A DNA stretch of 64,000 nucleotides from Mastigamoeba balamuthi. Lineage: Eukaryota > Evosea > Mastigamoebida > Mastigamoebidae. The stretch lies in NCBI GenBank assembly GCA_902651635.1, contig CACRSC010000009.1:1-64000 (forward strand), read 5' to 3'. The translations under genes were made by a program, and so were the position numbers. Shown one piece after another: positions 46,301 through 56,900 of the stretch (the first letter of the stretch is position 1; each line of letters begins with the position of its first letter). Under the pieces are notes generated by a model. It searched no databases and was not told the DNA's origin. It worked only from the letters and a program-made list of their open reading frames with translations.

Positions 46301-47787
46301 GAACACGCTCCTGAACTCGATGTCGCCCGCTAGCTCGAGCTTGACGCCGCCCTCGTCGCGCGGGTCGATCTGGGACTTGCGGTCGATGATGTCGAAGACG
46401 CCCCGGGCGCAGCTGCGGGCCTCGAGGACCGTGTTGATCAGCGGGCCGAGCTGCCCGAAGTTCTCGACGCCCATCATGATGCCGAAGAACACCGTCACGA
46501 TCTCCCCGGGCTCCATCTCGCGCACGAGGGTGTTGACGCCGTCGACCACCACGTGCGTGACGTTCTCCGCGAGCTTCGAGCCGTACCAGAGCGCCAGCCC
46601 GTACGTGCACATGGTGATGAGGAACAGGAACCCGACAGCGAACCCCGCGGACGCGGCCCTCTTGTAGCCCGCGGCCCGCGAGATCCGCAGCTGCGCGTCG
46701 TAGCGGTCCAGAGCCTCGCGCTGGACGCCGAACGCGGTGACGGTGCGGATGCACGAGAGGAACTCCTCGGCGACCATCCCCGCGCGGGCGTAGTGCGTCG
46801 CGGCCTCCTCGGCCAGCTTCCCGAATATCGTCGAGCAGACCGTCATCGCGACAACCGACAGCGGCATCGTCGACAGCATCACGAGCGACAGCTTCCACCC
46901 CGTGGCGAAGGCGACCACCCAGCCCCCGACCGACATCGACAGCAGCTGGAGGCTCGCGCGTTTGAGAGAGGGCGTTCCGAGACCCGGAGAGAGAGAAGCG
47001 CACCTGGAGGATGGTCCCGATGCGCTCGCCGACGCCCTCCTGGATCTTGATGATGTCCGAGAGCCTCGTGGTGAGCTCGCCGACGGAGCGCGAGTCGAAC
47101 CAGCCCATCTCCTGGCAGAGGACGCCCTCGACAAACGCCCGGCGCATGCGCAGGCCCTGGCGGGCGGCGCCGATCGACATGGCCGAGACGTACGTGAAGT
47201 GCAGGCAGAGCGTCACCGCGCCGAGGATGACGAGGTAGACCGCGTTGTCGTTGATGGCGGACTGGTCGATGTCGTGCGCAGTCCTCTGCGACCCCGAAGA
47301 GCCCGAGCCCGAGCCCTCGATGGCCGGCTGGTACGCGTCGATCATCCGCCCCCTGCGCCCCTCGGCCGTCAGCTCGGCACCCAGACGGACCCCGAGGCAG
47401 GCACTCCGCACATGAAGATCGTGTAGATGGGGATGAGTGCCCCCTGCGCTACGGAGCAGAGAGTGCCGAGCAGGACGAGTGCGACCTCCACGGGCCCGGC
47501 GAACTTGAACAGATGCAGCACCGAGACCCTGCGCGTGGCACGCGGAGTGAGCGCTGCCCTCCTCCTCCCCCCACCCCTGCCGTGCTCGCGGACCTCTTCG
47601 AGGACGGCGCGGAGCTCTTGCCCACGCGGGAGAGGTCTGTGATGCGCTGCGCGTAGGGGTTGATGGGGGGCGGCAGGACCTCGACGACCGAGACGATGGC
47701 CGACTCCACCCACGAGCCGCCGCCGTCCTCCTCGCGCCCCTCGGCCCCCGCCGCGACGTCGACCTGCACGTGGCTGCCTGACGCCAT
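43354..47787 (-). CDS. ABCB-type full ABC transporter (P-glycoprotein)
   Basis: ATP-driven exporter of hydrophobic compounds with two TMD-NBD halves. NBD1: Walker [10 protein letters not shown], signature [15 protein letters not shown], Walker [13 protein letters not shown]-loop [15 protein letters not shown]. An acidic/basic linker follows ([24 protein letters not shown]). NBD2: [52 protein letters not shown]. The TMDs include [25 protein letters not shown] and [26 protein letters not shown], the usual coupling segments. About eight exons; start at [11 protein letters not shown] (47787). All catalytic motifs are intact. Homologues confer multidrug efflux in Entamoeba. Confidence 0.95.
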
Positions 47788-48046
47788 CAGGTGTGTGTGC
47801 TGGGGGGGTCGCCTGCGGGTTGCGTGCAGGAAAATGCTCAGGCTAATGAAATCTGCTACGGTGATGGTGACGTGTTTTTCCCTTTCGGTCCGGTGCGAAG
47901 ACCCCTCGGGCGCACCCCGTGCGCTCGGGGTTGCGAGGAGCTCCGCCCGGTGGGGGCCGCACCCGGCTGCGGAGTGGAGGTTTTTCCCCGCACCTTCCTG
48001 CGGGAGGGCACTTTTTCTGCAGCGGTCGTCATGCCGGGGCGCATGA
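47788..48046. other. Intergenic upstream of P-glycoprotein
   Basis: GC-rich with clustered short inverted repeats (for example CCCCGCACC...). No gene recognised. It is a possible shared promoter if the weak plus-strand gene at 48047 is real. Confidence 0.35.
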
Positions 48047-48471
48047 ATGACATCACAGAACACGCACGCTGATATCCTGCCGTTTTCATCTCGCGCCCAC
48101 GAGGCGATCGGACGGTGTCAGGCCCGTGACGGGCTGCCGGCTGCCCCCTGGTCCGCCCGGGCGCCTCTGGTGCCTCTGCTGATGCTCGCCTGCGGAGGCC
48201 CTCCCAGAACGTGGACTTCGCCCAGCGTGACTTGGATCCCCTGCGCCTCGCGGAGGAACTCCGGGAGTGTGTGCCCTCTTTGCCCGAGGTGGGTTCGATC
48301 CGTGTCCTGACATCTGTGCTGGGTGTCGACGAGCGGCAGGACTCAGGATCGGGGCGTGCCACTGATACAGGCAGTGTGGATAGCAGTTGTTGTCTTCAGC
48401 ACGACGTGTTCACCACCTGCAATGCGGCAAGTGAGGTACACTCGACCCCTCAGGCATCTGCAGAGTCATAA
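48047..48471 (+). CDS. Possible small hypothetical protein
   Basis: A plausible start (MTSQNTHADILPFSSRAHEAIGRC) is followed, after a probable intron, by a protein-like stretch (NVDFAQRDLDPLRLAEELRECVPSLPE) ending at 48471, just before the convergent glucosidase stop. The splice boundaries are not convincing: a phase-0 junction needs a non-GT donor. No family recognised. Confidence 0.3.
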
Positions 48472-48497
48472 TAATCTCATTGGAGGGCCCCAGTAAA

Positions 48498-50690
48498 TCA
48501 GAGAAAGTGTATTTCGGAACGCTGGCGGATGTCCGTGCTTGATGAGCCCACATCGAGGGCGACAACTCCCGGTCGCACTTCCCATTTGTTCTCGGATGAC
48601 CACGCGGCAAAGCTTCGGAAGTCCAAGGGAATCGACACTCTGAGGGATGTGCCAGGTTCCAGTCCAACCTTGCGGAATCCAACGAGCCTGTGGAGCGACA
48701 TCAAGCCAGAGAGGCACTGCTGTCCTTGTGCAGACCGCTTTGCAAACACCTGGGCCACCTCCTTGCCAAAGAGGCACCCAGTGTTGCTGACGAGGAAGGA
48801 GACTTGTACAACGGCTCCGTGCTGCAGGTCTGAGACGCTGAGCCTGGCGGGGCGGACCTCCACGTCGGAGTAGTCGAACGATGTGTACGAGAGCCCGTGC
48901 CCAAAGCAGAAGAGCGGCTCGATATTGGCAGCGGCGTAGTGGCTGTACCCCACGTGGACGCCCTCTGAGTAGTCGACACGGCAGGTCGGGTTCCTCCCAG
49001 GGCTGAATGGGAACGTGGTGGCGGCTGGCGTGTCCTCGATCCTCCGAGGGAAGGTGACGGGGGTCTTGCCACAGGGGTTCGTGTCGCCAAACAGGACTGA
49101 GCAGATGGCTGACGCTGCCCTGCACCCGGGGTACCCAACAAAGAGCACCGACGACACGAGCGGAAGCCACGGCATCGCGACAGGGCCCCCGCAGTTGATC
49201 ACGACAATCGTCCTCGCAGCCTTTTGGGACGCCTTGACAATGAGCTGGTCCTGGTCTGCTGGCAATGCGAGCGACTGCCTGTCGCAGGACTCGCCCTCGT
49301 AGCGGGACTCCGTGGGGCGCCAGAAGAGATCCTCGCCAGCGCTCGCTGGGGCCCCGACGAACACGATCGCGGTTTGCGCGCTGGCGGTGTCGAGCAGAGA
49401 CGGGTCCTGGCTGGCATCGAGCACCTCGACGGACGAGGGGATGCGGTCCAGCAGGGTGTGGGCTGGCGCAGAGGCGTCAGAGCAATCGATAGCCACGCTG
49501 CCGGGCCCGCAGAAGCGGAACCCTAGCAGGTTCGGCCCGCACAGCAGGATCGAGTCGGTCCCGTCCAAGCGAATCGGGAGGGCAGACCCGTCGTTCTTGA
49601 GCAGAACGAACGACTCGGCGGCGATCTCCTCTGCCAGGGCCCTCCTCTCGGCGCTGCGGACGCTGATCGGCGGGTCCGAGTGCGAGCAGGGGACAAGCTT
49701 CGCAGCACAGCGGGACACCTCCTCCGAGGCGCGGCGCAGAGCCGACTGCTGTGCGCGGGCGATGCTCTCGAGCTCGCGCTCGCGGACGGGCCCCGGCATC
49801 TTGAGGGACAGCCCGGCCTCCAGAGCGGGCCCGAGCTCGGGGCAGCCGCCCCAGTCGCTGACGACAACGCCCGCGAAGCCCCACTCGCCGCGCAGGACGT
49901 CGCGCACGAGGTGGGCGTTGCAGCTCGCGTGCTGGCCGTTTACGAAGTTGTACGAGGTCATCACGGCCTCGGGGTCGGCCTCGCGGACGCAGGCCTCGAA
50001 GGCCGGCAGGTGGACCTCGCGCAGGGCCCGCTCCGAGACGCGCGCGTCGTAGTCGTGGCGGCGCGTCTCCTGGTTGTAGCACGCAAAGTGCTTGAGGCAG
50101 ACGCCGACGCGGCGCCCGTCGCGGTCGCGCTCGTCGTGCGCGCCGTCGATGTAGGCGACGGCCAGGCGCGAGGTCAGCAGCGGGTCCTCGGAGAGCGCCT
50201 CCCACGCGCGGCCAGCGAGCGGGTGCCTGACGATGTCGACGCAGGGCCCCAGTATCACGTTGGCACCCACCGCCCGCACCTCCTGGGCCACCGCGCGTCC
50301 CAGACGCCTGCGAGCAGCGAGCCGTGAGCAGTGAGCAACTGCGAGCAGGGCTCCATGAGGGAGGGAGAGGGGGAGAGAGAGAGGGGGGGCCCTGGCTGAT
50401 CGCAGAGGTGCGCTGCTGTACCGGGAGAGCTCGGTGTCCCAGGTGGCGGCGGTGTTGAAGCCCGAGGGGAAGGCCGTGGCCAGCGTCTGTCGCGAGCGCC
50501 TGTGCGAGGCCGTGTTGACGCCGTAGGGGCCGTCGGTCATGAAGAGCTGCTGGCCGCTGGCTGCGGCTGCTGCGCGGCGCGTGTGCCAGTCGTCCTGGCC
50601 CACGACCAGGAGGGCGTGCTGGTCGGCCTCCTTGTTGGGCTGCGCAGACTGCGCCCTGGCAGAGGGCCGCTTGCGCTCTCTGCGGATCAT
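48498..50690 (-). CDS. Glycoside hydrolase family 3 (beta-glucosidase-like)
   Basis: Hydrolyses terminal beta-D-glucosyl or related residues by a retaining mechanism. Two exons with the intron at about 50305-50425. Motifs: FMTDGPYGVN, NVILGPCVDIVRHPLAGRAWEALSEDP, VCLKHFACYNQE, MTSYNFVNGQHAS, nucleophile Asp in VVVSDWGG, acid/base Glu in EGESCDRQSLALP, and the C-terminal fibronectin-III-like part (GHGLSYTSFDYSDVEV...SFLVSNTG). About 700 residues. No signal peptide is seen at the chosen ATG, so it may act in the cytosol or in a vacuole reached otherwise. Secretion would need an upstream exon. Bacterial-like families of this kind often spread by transfer, but the intron shows it is domesticated. 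Confidence 0.9.
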   Translation of the reverse strand: MIRRERKRPSARAQSAQPNKEADQHALLVVGQDDWHTRRAAAAASGQQLFMTDGPYGVNTASHRRSRQTLATAFPSGFNTAATWDTELSRYSSAPLRSARAPPLSLPLSLPHGALLAVAHCSRLAARRRLGRAVAQEVRAVGANVILGPCVDIVRHPLAGRAWEALSEDPLLTSRLAVAYIDGAHDERDRDGRRVGVCLKHFACYNQETRRHDYDARVSERALREVHLPAFEACVREADPEAVMTSYNFVNGQHASCNAHLVRDVLRGEWGFAGVVVSDWGGCPELGPALEAGLSLKMPGPVRERELESIARAQQSALRRASEEVSRCAAKLVPCSHSDPPISVRSAERRALAEEIAAESFVLLKNDGSALPIRLDGTDSILLCGPNLLGFRFCGPGSVAIDCSDASAPAHTLLDRIPSSVEVLDASQDPSLLDTASAQTAIVFVGAPASAGEDLFWRPTESRYEGESCDRQSLALPADQDQLIVKASQKAARTIVVINCGGPVAMPWLPLVSSVLFVGYPGCRAASAICSVLFGDTNPCGKTPVTFPRRIEDTPAATTFPFSPGRNPTCRVDYSEGVHVGYSHYAAANIEPLFCFGHGLSYTSFDYSDVEVRPARLSVSDLQHGAVVQVSFLVSNTGCLFGKEVAQVFAKRSAQGQQCLSGLMSLHRLVGFRKVGLEPGTSLRVSIPLDFRSFAAWSSENKWEVRPGVVALDVGSSSTDIRQRSEIHFL

Positions 50691-51010
50691 CCACTCCCCC
50701 TGCAGCCTGGGCTGTGCCTGAAGACTGAGCAGTGAAATCTCGTCTCTCGTCCAAATCGAGCCTATGGCGTCAGCGTGATGTGTGCGGGATACCAATTGTC
50801 TGGCATAGAAAAATTGAACATGTGATTCCCTCTCGATTTGACTCATCGGCGCCTGGGAAGCAGATAGCTTAGGCACGCACTCAAATCCATGGAATTGGCA
50901 ATTGAATCTAGGCGCCGGAGAAACGAGAAACAGAAGAGGCGATGAAATATCACCTGGCATAATATCTAGATACTCCCGTTGGCCTTTGCGCGCAGCAGCG
51001 GGTTGTGGGA
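50691..51010. other. Divergent intergenic region
   Basis: Between the glucosidase start (-) and the AP-4 sigma start (+). AT-richer, with several GATTCC/GAATC words like those in the introns. An unrecognised 5' exon of the glucosidase could lie here. Confidence 0.35.
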
Positions 51011-51761
51011 ATGATACGGTACATCCTCCTGGTGAACAAGCAGGGCCAGACGCGCCTGTCCAAGTACTACGACGGGCACCGCCCCACCTCGGAGCGCGCG
51101 GCCATGGAGATCGAGATTGTGCGCAAGTGCTTTGCCCGCGCAGAGGCCCAGTGCTCCTTCCTCGAGTACAGGGACCACAAGGCACAGCCCCACCGCCCCC
51201 CATAGCCCCACCCAGGCACATCCCCCTCGAGGGCCGTACTCCCTTTCTGAGGCGGTGCGCGCAGGTTGTGTACCGCAGGTACGCGTCCCTGTTCTTCATC
51301 GTGGGCGTCGACCAGCAGGACGTGAGTATCTAGATTCTCTCCCCTCCCCTGATTTTCGGAGTGTTCCGGAATCTGCGAGGACACGGGAATCAGGAAATGC
51401 CTGCGTCGGGTGGCGGCTGGCGGTCGGCACTGACGGGAGGGGTTTTTTTGTGGGCAGAACGAGCTCGAGGTCTACGAGTTCATCCACCACTACCTGGTCA
51501 CGCTGGACAAGATGTTCGACAACGTCGTGAGTATCAGAAGCTGATCTGTTCCCGATTCACTAACTCTGGCCGCGCCGTTTCAGTGCGAGCTGGATGTATG
51601 GGATATTTGCTTTTTGGAATCTCTGCTGAGGAGCCCCACAGATCATGATTCACCTGGACGCCGCCCACTTTGTCATCGACGAGATGGTCATGAACGGCCA
51701 CATCGTCGAGACCAGCCGCCCCGCCGTCCTCGAGATGGTCGGCCTGTACCTGCAGGACTGA
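51011..51761 (+). CDS. AP4S1: Adaptor complex sigma subunit, AP-4 type
   Basis: Small subunit of a clathrin-independent sorting adaptor at the trans-Golgi. Five exons: 51011-51181, 51265-51321, 51458-51526, 51584-51595 and 51642-51761, giving 142 residues. MIRYILLVNKQGQTRLSKYY is characteristic of AP-4 sigma (VNKQGQTRLSKYY) rather than AP-1, AP-2 or AP-3. Then QCSFLEYRDHK/VVYRRYASLFFIVGVDQQD/NELEVYEFIHHYLVTLDKMFDNV/CELD/IMIHLDAAHFVIDEMVMNGHIVETS. Exon 4 is only 12 nt and encodes the invariant CELD. The first intron is GC-AG (AAG|GCACAG). AP-4 is lost in many lineages. Confidence 0.93.
51348..51394. repeat. Intronic hairpin in AP-4 sigma
   Basis: Outer inverted repeat CCTGATT / AATCAGG, with an alternative inner stem GATTTTCGGA / TCCGGAATC (51351-51373), inside intron 2. 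Confidence 0.5.
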
Positions 51762-51917
51762 GTCCAGAAAGCCGCCGCTCCGCCCTCTCTTCCCACCCTC
51801 GAGAGATATTTTCCCAAAGATATCCAAGTGCATTAAACTTCCTCATTTTCTAAACCGCTTGTCCTCCTAGAGTCTGTTATTCCGAGCTCCACCCCGAGCG
51901 CAGTGCGAAGGCGGCGA

Positions 51918-53113
51918 ATGTTCCGGTTCAAGGGCAAGGAGACGACCGTTGTGCAGTACAAGCACAAGGAGCAGAAGCACAACGAGAAGCTGTACCAGTC
52001 GCTCAAGGCGAGCCTGGGCAGCGGCACCATGATCCACCGGGCCGTCAAGCTGCCCCCGGGCGAGGACGTCAACCGCTGGATCGCCGTCAACAGTCCGCCA
52101 CCCCGCTCCCCCGACAGCGCCCTCCCCCGTGCCGTTATCGCGTGGGGCCAGAGGCCGCCCGTGGCCCGTGTGGGCGCTGCTGGATTGGTTCACTGCCCGA
52201 TCGTTTTTTATTTATTTCCCCCCCAGTCGTCTCTCGCGTCTTGTTCGTTTCTGCGGGGATTCAAAGAGCGAAATCGTGTGTGCGCGTTTGCTCCTCCCTA
52301 CGCGCAGCGATCGAGCTGTACAACACGACGCTGCTGTGCTACGGCGTGGTCGCGGAGTTCTGCACAACGCAGTCGTGCCCCAAGGTGCTGCCCTCACTCC
52401 CCCCACGCTCCCCCAGAGATCATTTCGTCGTCTGTCTCGGGATCCTGACCAGGTGGTGGTCTTGCTCGCTACGCTCCACGTGTGCAGATGTCCGCTGGGC
52501 AGTGCGTTTCGTGGCGCTCCCCTACTCTCCCCTCCCGTCCCCCTCGTTGCTGGGCGTGTGTGTGGGCTGATCGCTGGAGGGCAGGACTGTGGAGTACCGC
52601 TGGCAGAAGGAGAAGGGGGCCCCTGTCATCGTGCCCGCCCCCGAGTACGTCGATCTGCTGGCCGACTGGGCGTTTGAGCAGCTCAACGACCCCACCCTCT
52701 TCCCCGAGGCTGGCACCGGTGTGCTCCACCCCCTCCTCCACGCTGCGTGCGTCGAGCTCTGACAGCGTGCCGGCGTGGCCGTCGTGCGCAGGCTACCCCA
52801 AGAACTTCATCCCGGCCTGCAAGAAGTGCGCAGCTTCCTTCCCTCGTGCCGTGATTGGAATGTTGTCGCGTTCTGACCTCTACGCGCGCGCGTCTGGCTG
52901 GCGCGGTGCAGGATCCTGACGAGGCTGTTCCGCGTGTTCGGGCACATCTACCACAGCCACTGGGAGGACGTGAAGCGCGTCGGCGCCGAGCCGCACATGA
53001 ACACGTCGTTCAAGCACTTCTACTTCTTCGTCAACGAGTTCAAGCTGCTCGAGGAGTCGGACATGGTCCCCGTCGCCCCGCTCATCGAGAAGATCAAGGA
53101 CGAGCACCAGTGA
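51918..53113 (+). CDS. MOB1: MOB kinase activator (MOB1-like)
   Basis: Co-activator of NDR/LATS kinases in mitotic exit and Hippo-type signalling. Six exons: 51918-52092, 52308-52384, 52488-52501, 52585-52719, 52792-52825 and 52912-53113, about 212 residues. Family marks: RWIAVNTIELYN (across a splice), [54 protein letters not shown], and HMNTSFKHFYFFVNEFKLL. The zinc ligands (C...C, H...H) are present. Exon 3 is a 14-nt microexon carrying the conserved MSAG, and exon 5 is 34 nt. It lies head-to-tail with AP-4 sigma, 156 bp apart. Confidence 0.94.
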
Positions 53114-53982
53114 GAGCGCCCTCTCAATCGAGGACGAGACCCCCCACTCCAGTGCTGCTCGGCCCTGCACTGAACAAGGAATGCTCTTTTGAAGCTGTCA
53201 AGTATGGCGTGGTGTTGGAGCGCGTCCGCATCTCTGTGGCACCAGCTCGGTGACGGCATAGGTGTGCGGATAAAGACGGAACCTCGTTCATTGTGTCCCC
53301 CCTGTACACAATTGACTTGCTGGCCACAGCCCTACGACTGACCCGAGCACTCCCTACAGCTTTATGTCGGCGGTCGCAAGAGCCCCCCTGGAGCCCCTGC
53401 ACGCTCTCGGCATTGCCAGTGGGACTCGGGTGGCAGGGGCGTTATGAGGCCACACACTGACTGTCGCGCCGCCATGACAGGGTGCTTGCAGTAAGGCACC
53501 CTGTCCTGGCTCGAACTGAGGGCAGCACCCACGAGGAGCCGAACAAAGGGCTATCACAGACGCACTCTCCACTATTTGCAGGCACTTTGCATGCAACGCA
53601 CCTCTTGCCCTAGTGAGGGCCCTTTTGGATAGTTGTGCAAGAACCCTATCTCTCAGCTCTGTTTCTCTGTAGAATATCGTATTATGACCTATAGTCACTA
53701 CAATTCGCACTCTCAACAATTGAAGTGTTCGAAATGCGGCGGGCTAGTAAATTGTGATTTGTACTGTATCACAGTTCCCACTTGCCCACTTCGTCTGGCA
53801 TTAGCGGGGTTGTGTTGCATTTTTCGCATACAGATTCACACTCCCACAGGAGAACAGACCTCCTATTGGACAGCTTCTTCAATACCATCATACTCCCTGC
53901 CATACCATTGCATGCGTCTGTGCCAGAATGTCTAAACTATGTTGAGGCACTGTGCTGGCTATAAGAAACTGACTGTCATTGT
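53114..53982. other. Intergenic region, AT-richer, no gene recognised
   Basis: Convergent gap between MOB1 and the FG nucleoporin. A cysteine-rich frame (53633-53935) and a minus-strand frame (53354-53719) show no recognisable domain. Base composition resembles that of the 16-24 kb spacer. It contains one perfect hairpin. Confidence 0.4.
53476..53505. repeat. Perfect 10-bp hairpin
   Basis: Inverted repeat GACAGGGTGC / GCACCCTGTC with a 10-nt loop, in the gap between two convergent genes. It could shape transcript ends. Confidence 0.6.
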
Positions 53983-56900
53983 CTACTTCCTCTTGAACCT
54001 GGCCTTGGACGAGGCGGCTGGCGGGGCTCCGGCGCTGAACATGCCAGCTCCGAGCGGCGTTCCGGCCGGCTGGGCCCCGAAGAGAGGGGCGCCCGGCGAC
54101 CCGAAGGCGGCAGACGCGCCGCTCGGCGCCCCCGCCGACGGGGTCCCGAACGCAAGCGAGCTCGACGACGCGGCCCCGAACATCGAAGACGCGGGAGCGG
54201 CGCCCGCGGCGGAGGCGCCGAACGAGAAGGCCGAGCTCGCGCCCTCGGCCGGCGCTGCCGCCGAGCCGAACAGCCCCGCGCCGGTGGCGCCCGTCGAAGC
54301 AGAGCTGCCGGACCCGAACGTCAGGGCGGTGGAGCTGCCCGCAGAGCCCGGGACGCCAAACGACGGCGCCGCAGAGGACGCGTCCGACCCGCCAAAGAGG
54401 CTCGCCGACACAGCAGCGCCCGACGACGGCGCCGCGAGCAGCCCCGTGGCGGGCGACTGCGAGGGCGGCGGCGTGGGCGACTGCCCCGGGGGCGGCACGC
54501 CGAACAGCGACGACCCCGACGACGACGGCGCAGGAGCCGCGGCCCCGAACATCCCGGCAGACGGCAGTGCCGACGACGACGACGACGACGGCGCAGAGGA
54601 GGCCGACGCGATGCCGCCGATGCCGAAGCTGAACGACCCGCTGCGCGGCACAGAGTCCGCGGCGGCGGCAGACGACGACGACGAGGGGGCGGCGTCGCCG
54701 CCAAACATGGAGGGCACCGAAGGCTGCGCAGAGGCGCCGCTGCCGACCTTCAGGGCCGGCGGCCTGGGCCTGTCGCCCGACGCAGCGCTCTTGGGCTCCG
54801 AGGGGAACGAGAACGAGCCCCCCGCCGCCGCAGCCGACGACGACGACGAGGACGGCGCGGGCTGCCCTCCGAACATCAGCGCAGACGTCGACGCCGCAGA
54901 GGCCTCGGCAGCCTTGGAACCACCGAAAGAGAACCCCGTCCCCTTGTCGCCCGGCTCGGCCTGGGCGTCGGGCGCCCTGCTCGCGCCGAAGCTGAAGCCG
55001 CCGCTGAGCTGCTTGGTCTCGGGCGCGGCTGCGGGCGTCTCGCCAAACGCGCTCGACGACGACGGCGGCTTGTTGTCGCCGAACGAGAGCACCGCGGGCT
55101 TCTCGGGCAGCTTGGGGACAGCAAACGACGAAGACGACGACGACGACGACGACGGCTGGCGCGCAGAGGGCACCGCGGGGGCCGCCGACGAGGGCGCGGG
55201 CTTGTCGGCAAACGAGAACCCAAGGCCCGCGGACGAGGCCGGCGCCGCCGGCGCAACAGAGTCGCCGAACGAGAAGCCCGACGACGACGACGACGGCACG
55301 GGGGCCTGCGACCGGGGCGCCTCGGGCTGCTGGCCAAACGAGCCGCTCGGCTGCTGCCTGTCCGCGGACGCGCCGCCAAACGCCCCCTGAGCCCCGGCGG
55401 CCCCGGAGAAGCTCGACGCCGGCGGCAGCGCGTCGCCCGTCCTGGCCCCCGCGGCCGACGACGACGACGACGAGACGATCGAGGCGACCGAGAAGCCCGT
55501 GGAGCGCTCCGCCTGGCCCTGCCTGGCGCCCGACGCGCCCGACGACGCGTAGGAGCCGCCCGTCTGCTTGGCCACGTCGGCATAGAGCAGCTCGTTCTCC
55601 CTGTCTCCGATCTGCCTGTTGACCTTGACCGTCGGCTGCGCCACCGCCAGGCGGCAAGCAAGCGCGTCAGGTGACGGGAACGAGGAGGGCGGCGGTGGTG
55701 GCGAAGCGAGAGGAGAGAGAGGGGCGAGAGGGGCGGGGGCCTGTGCGCACTGCTGCGGGCACGAGCGACGCCCTGCGGTTCAGCGAGGGCCTGGGCATGG
55801 GCTGCTGCTCCAGCTGCCCCTGCGAGGCCTCGACGGCATCCCTACCAAACCTCGTCTGCGGCTGCTGCTGCTGCTGCTGCTGCAGTTGCTGGCTCTGCTG
55901 CTGCTGGGACTGGCGGGACTGCTGCTGCTGCTGCTGCTGTTGCTGGGGCGGGGGCAGCGGCGCCTCTCTCCTGGGGGGCGCGGGGGGCAGCGGTGCCTCG
56001 CGCCTCGGAGGCGCGGGGGCAATCCTGGGGATCTGCGACTGCTGCTGCTGCTGCTGCTGCATGAGGGGCTGGCCCTGGCCCAGGTACTCCTGCTGCATGC
56101 GCTTCTTCTTCTGGCCCGACGAGGGGCCGCTGCCGTCGGCGCCCGCCGGCTGCGACAGCGCCGCGTTGCGCTTGCGGGGCGTCAGCGGCTTCTGGAACTC
56201 GTCGAGCGGCACGTCGGGCGACGCGTGGCCCGGGCGCCTGGGCAGCACCGGCGCGGCCACCGCCTGCCGCGTGGGCGCCGTGACCGCCCGCGACTTCTTC
56301 ATCACCAGCCGCAGCGTCTCGTCGGGCGCCACCTCTGCCACCCGCTTGGCCCTCTGCTGCTGCTGCTGCTGCAGGGGCTGCTGCTGCTGCGGCCGCTCAA
56401 AGGCCCCCTTGTCGTAGAAGTACTCGACGTCCTCGTAGTCCATGGGCTGCGCCTGCTGCTGCTGCTGCTGCTGCTGCGCCTGCAGGGGCTGCGGGAGCAG
56501 GGCGTCGCCCGCAAAGAGCCCGTGGCGCGTGCGCTTGGCCAGCGCAGCGTCCTGCTGAAAGTACGGCGACTCCTCGACGTACCTGCGAAGGGTGGGTGGG
56601 TGGGGTGGCAGGCGTGTCAACAGGGGGCCGCTCTCTCTTCGGCGTCCAGCTGATCTCCAGCCCTCCAGATCGTCACACACACACAACAGCGGCATTATCC
56701 CGATACGATTTCTCCGATGGAGGTCACTTGAACTCCCCGGAAATCAACTGCCACGTCACGGCGGGCACTCACCTCTTGGCGCGGCGGCTGAGGCCGGCGC
56801 CGGGCGTTGTGGCCGCCGCCGGGGTGAACGGCACGGGGGCCGGCGGGGGGCGCGGCTGCGGCTGCGGCGGCATGTCGTTGCGCGGGCACGGCATCGGCGA

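Noticed and set aside
47856-48362. Minus-strand frame upstream of P-glycoprotein as an extra exon
   Set aside because: Low-complexity Arg/Ser/Pro sequence with no family match. The transporter start at 47787 fits homologues.
53939-55390. Long plus-strand frame rich in Asp, Ala and Pro opposite the FG domain
   Set aside because: It is the antisense shadow of Ser/Ala/FG codons. The minus strand has FG repeats and a frame-consistent four-exon model.
55855-56480. CAG/CTG-rich runs as standalone microsatellites
   Set aside because: They are in frame and encode the polyglutamine stretches of the nucleoporin-like protein.
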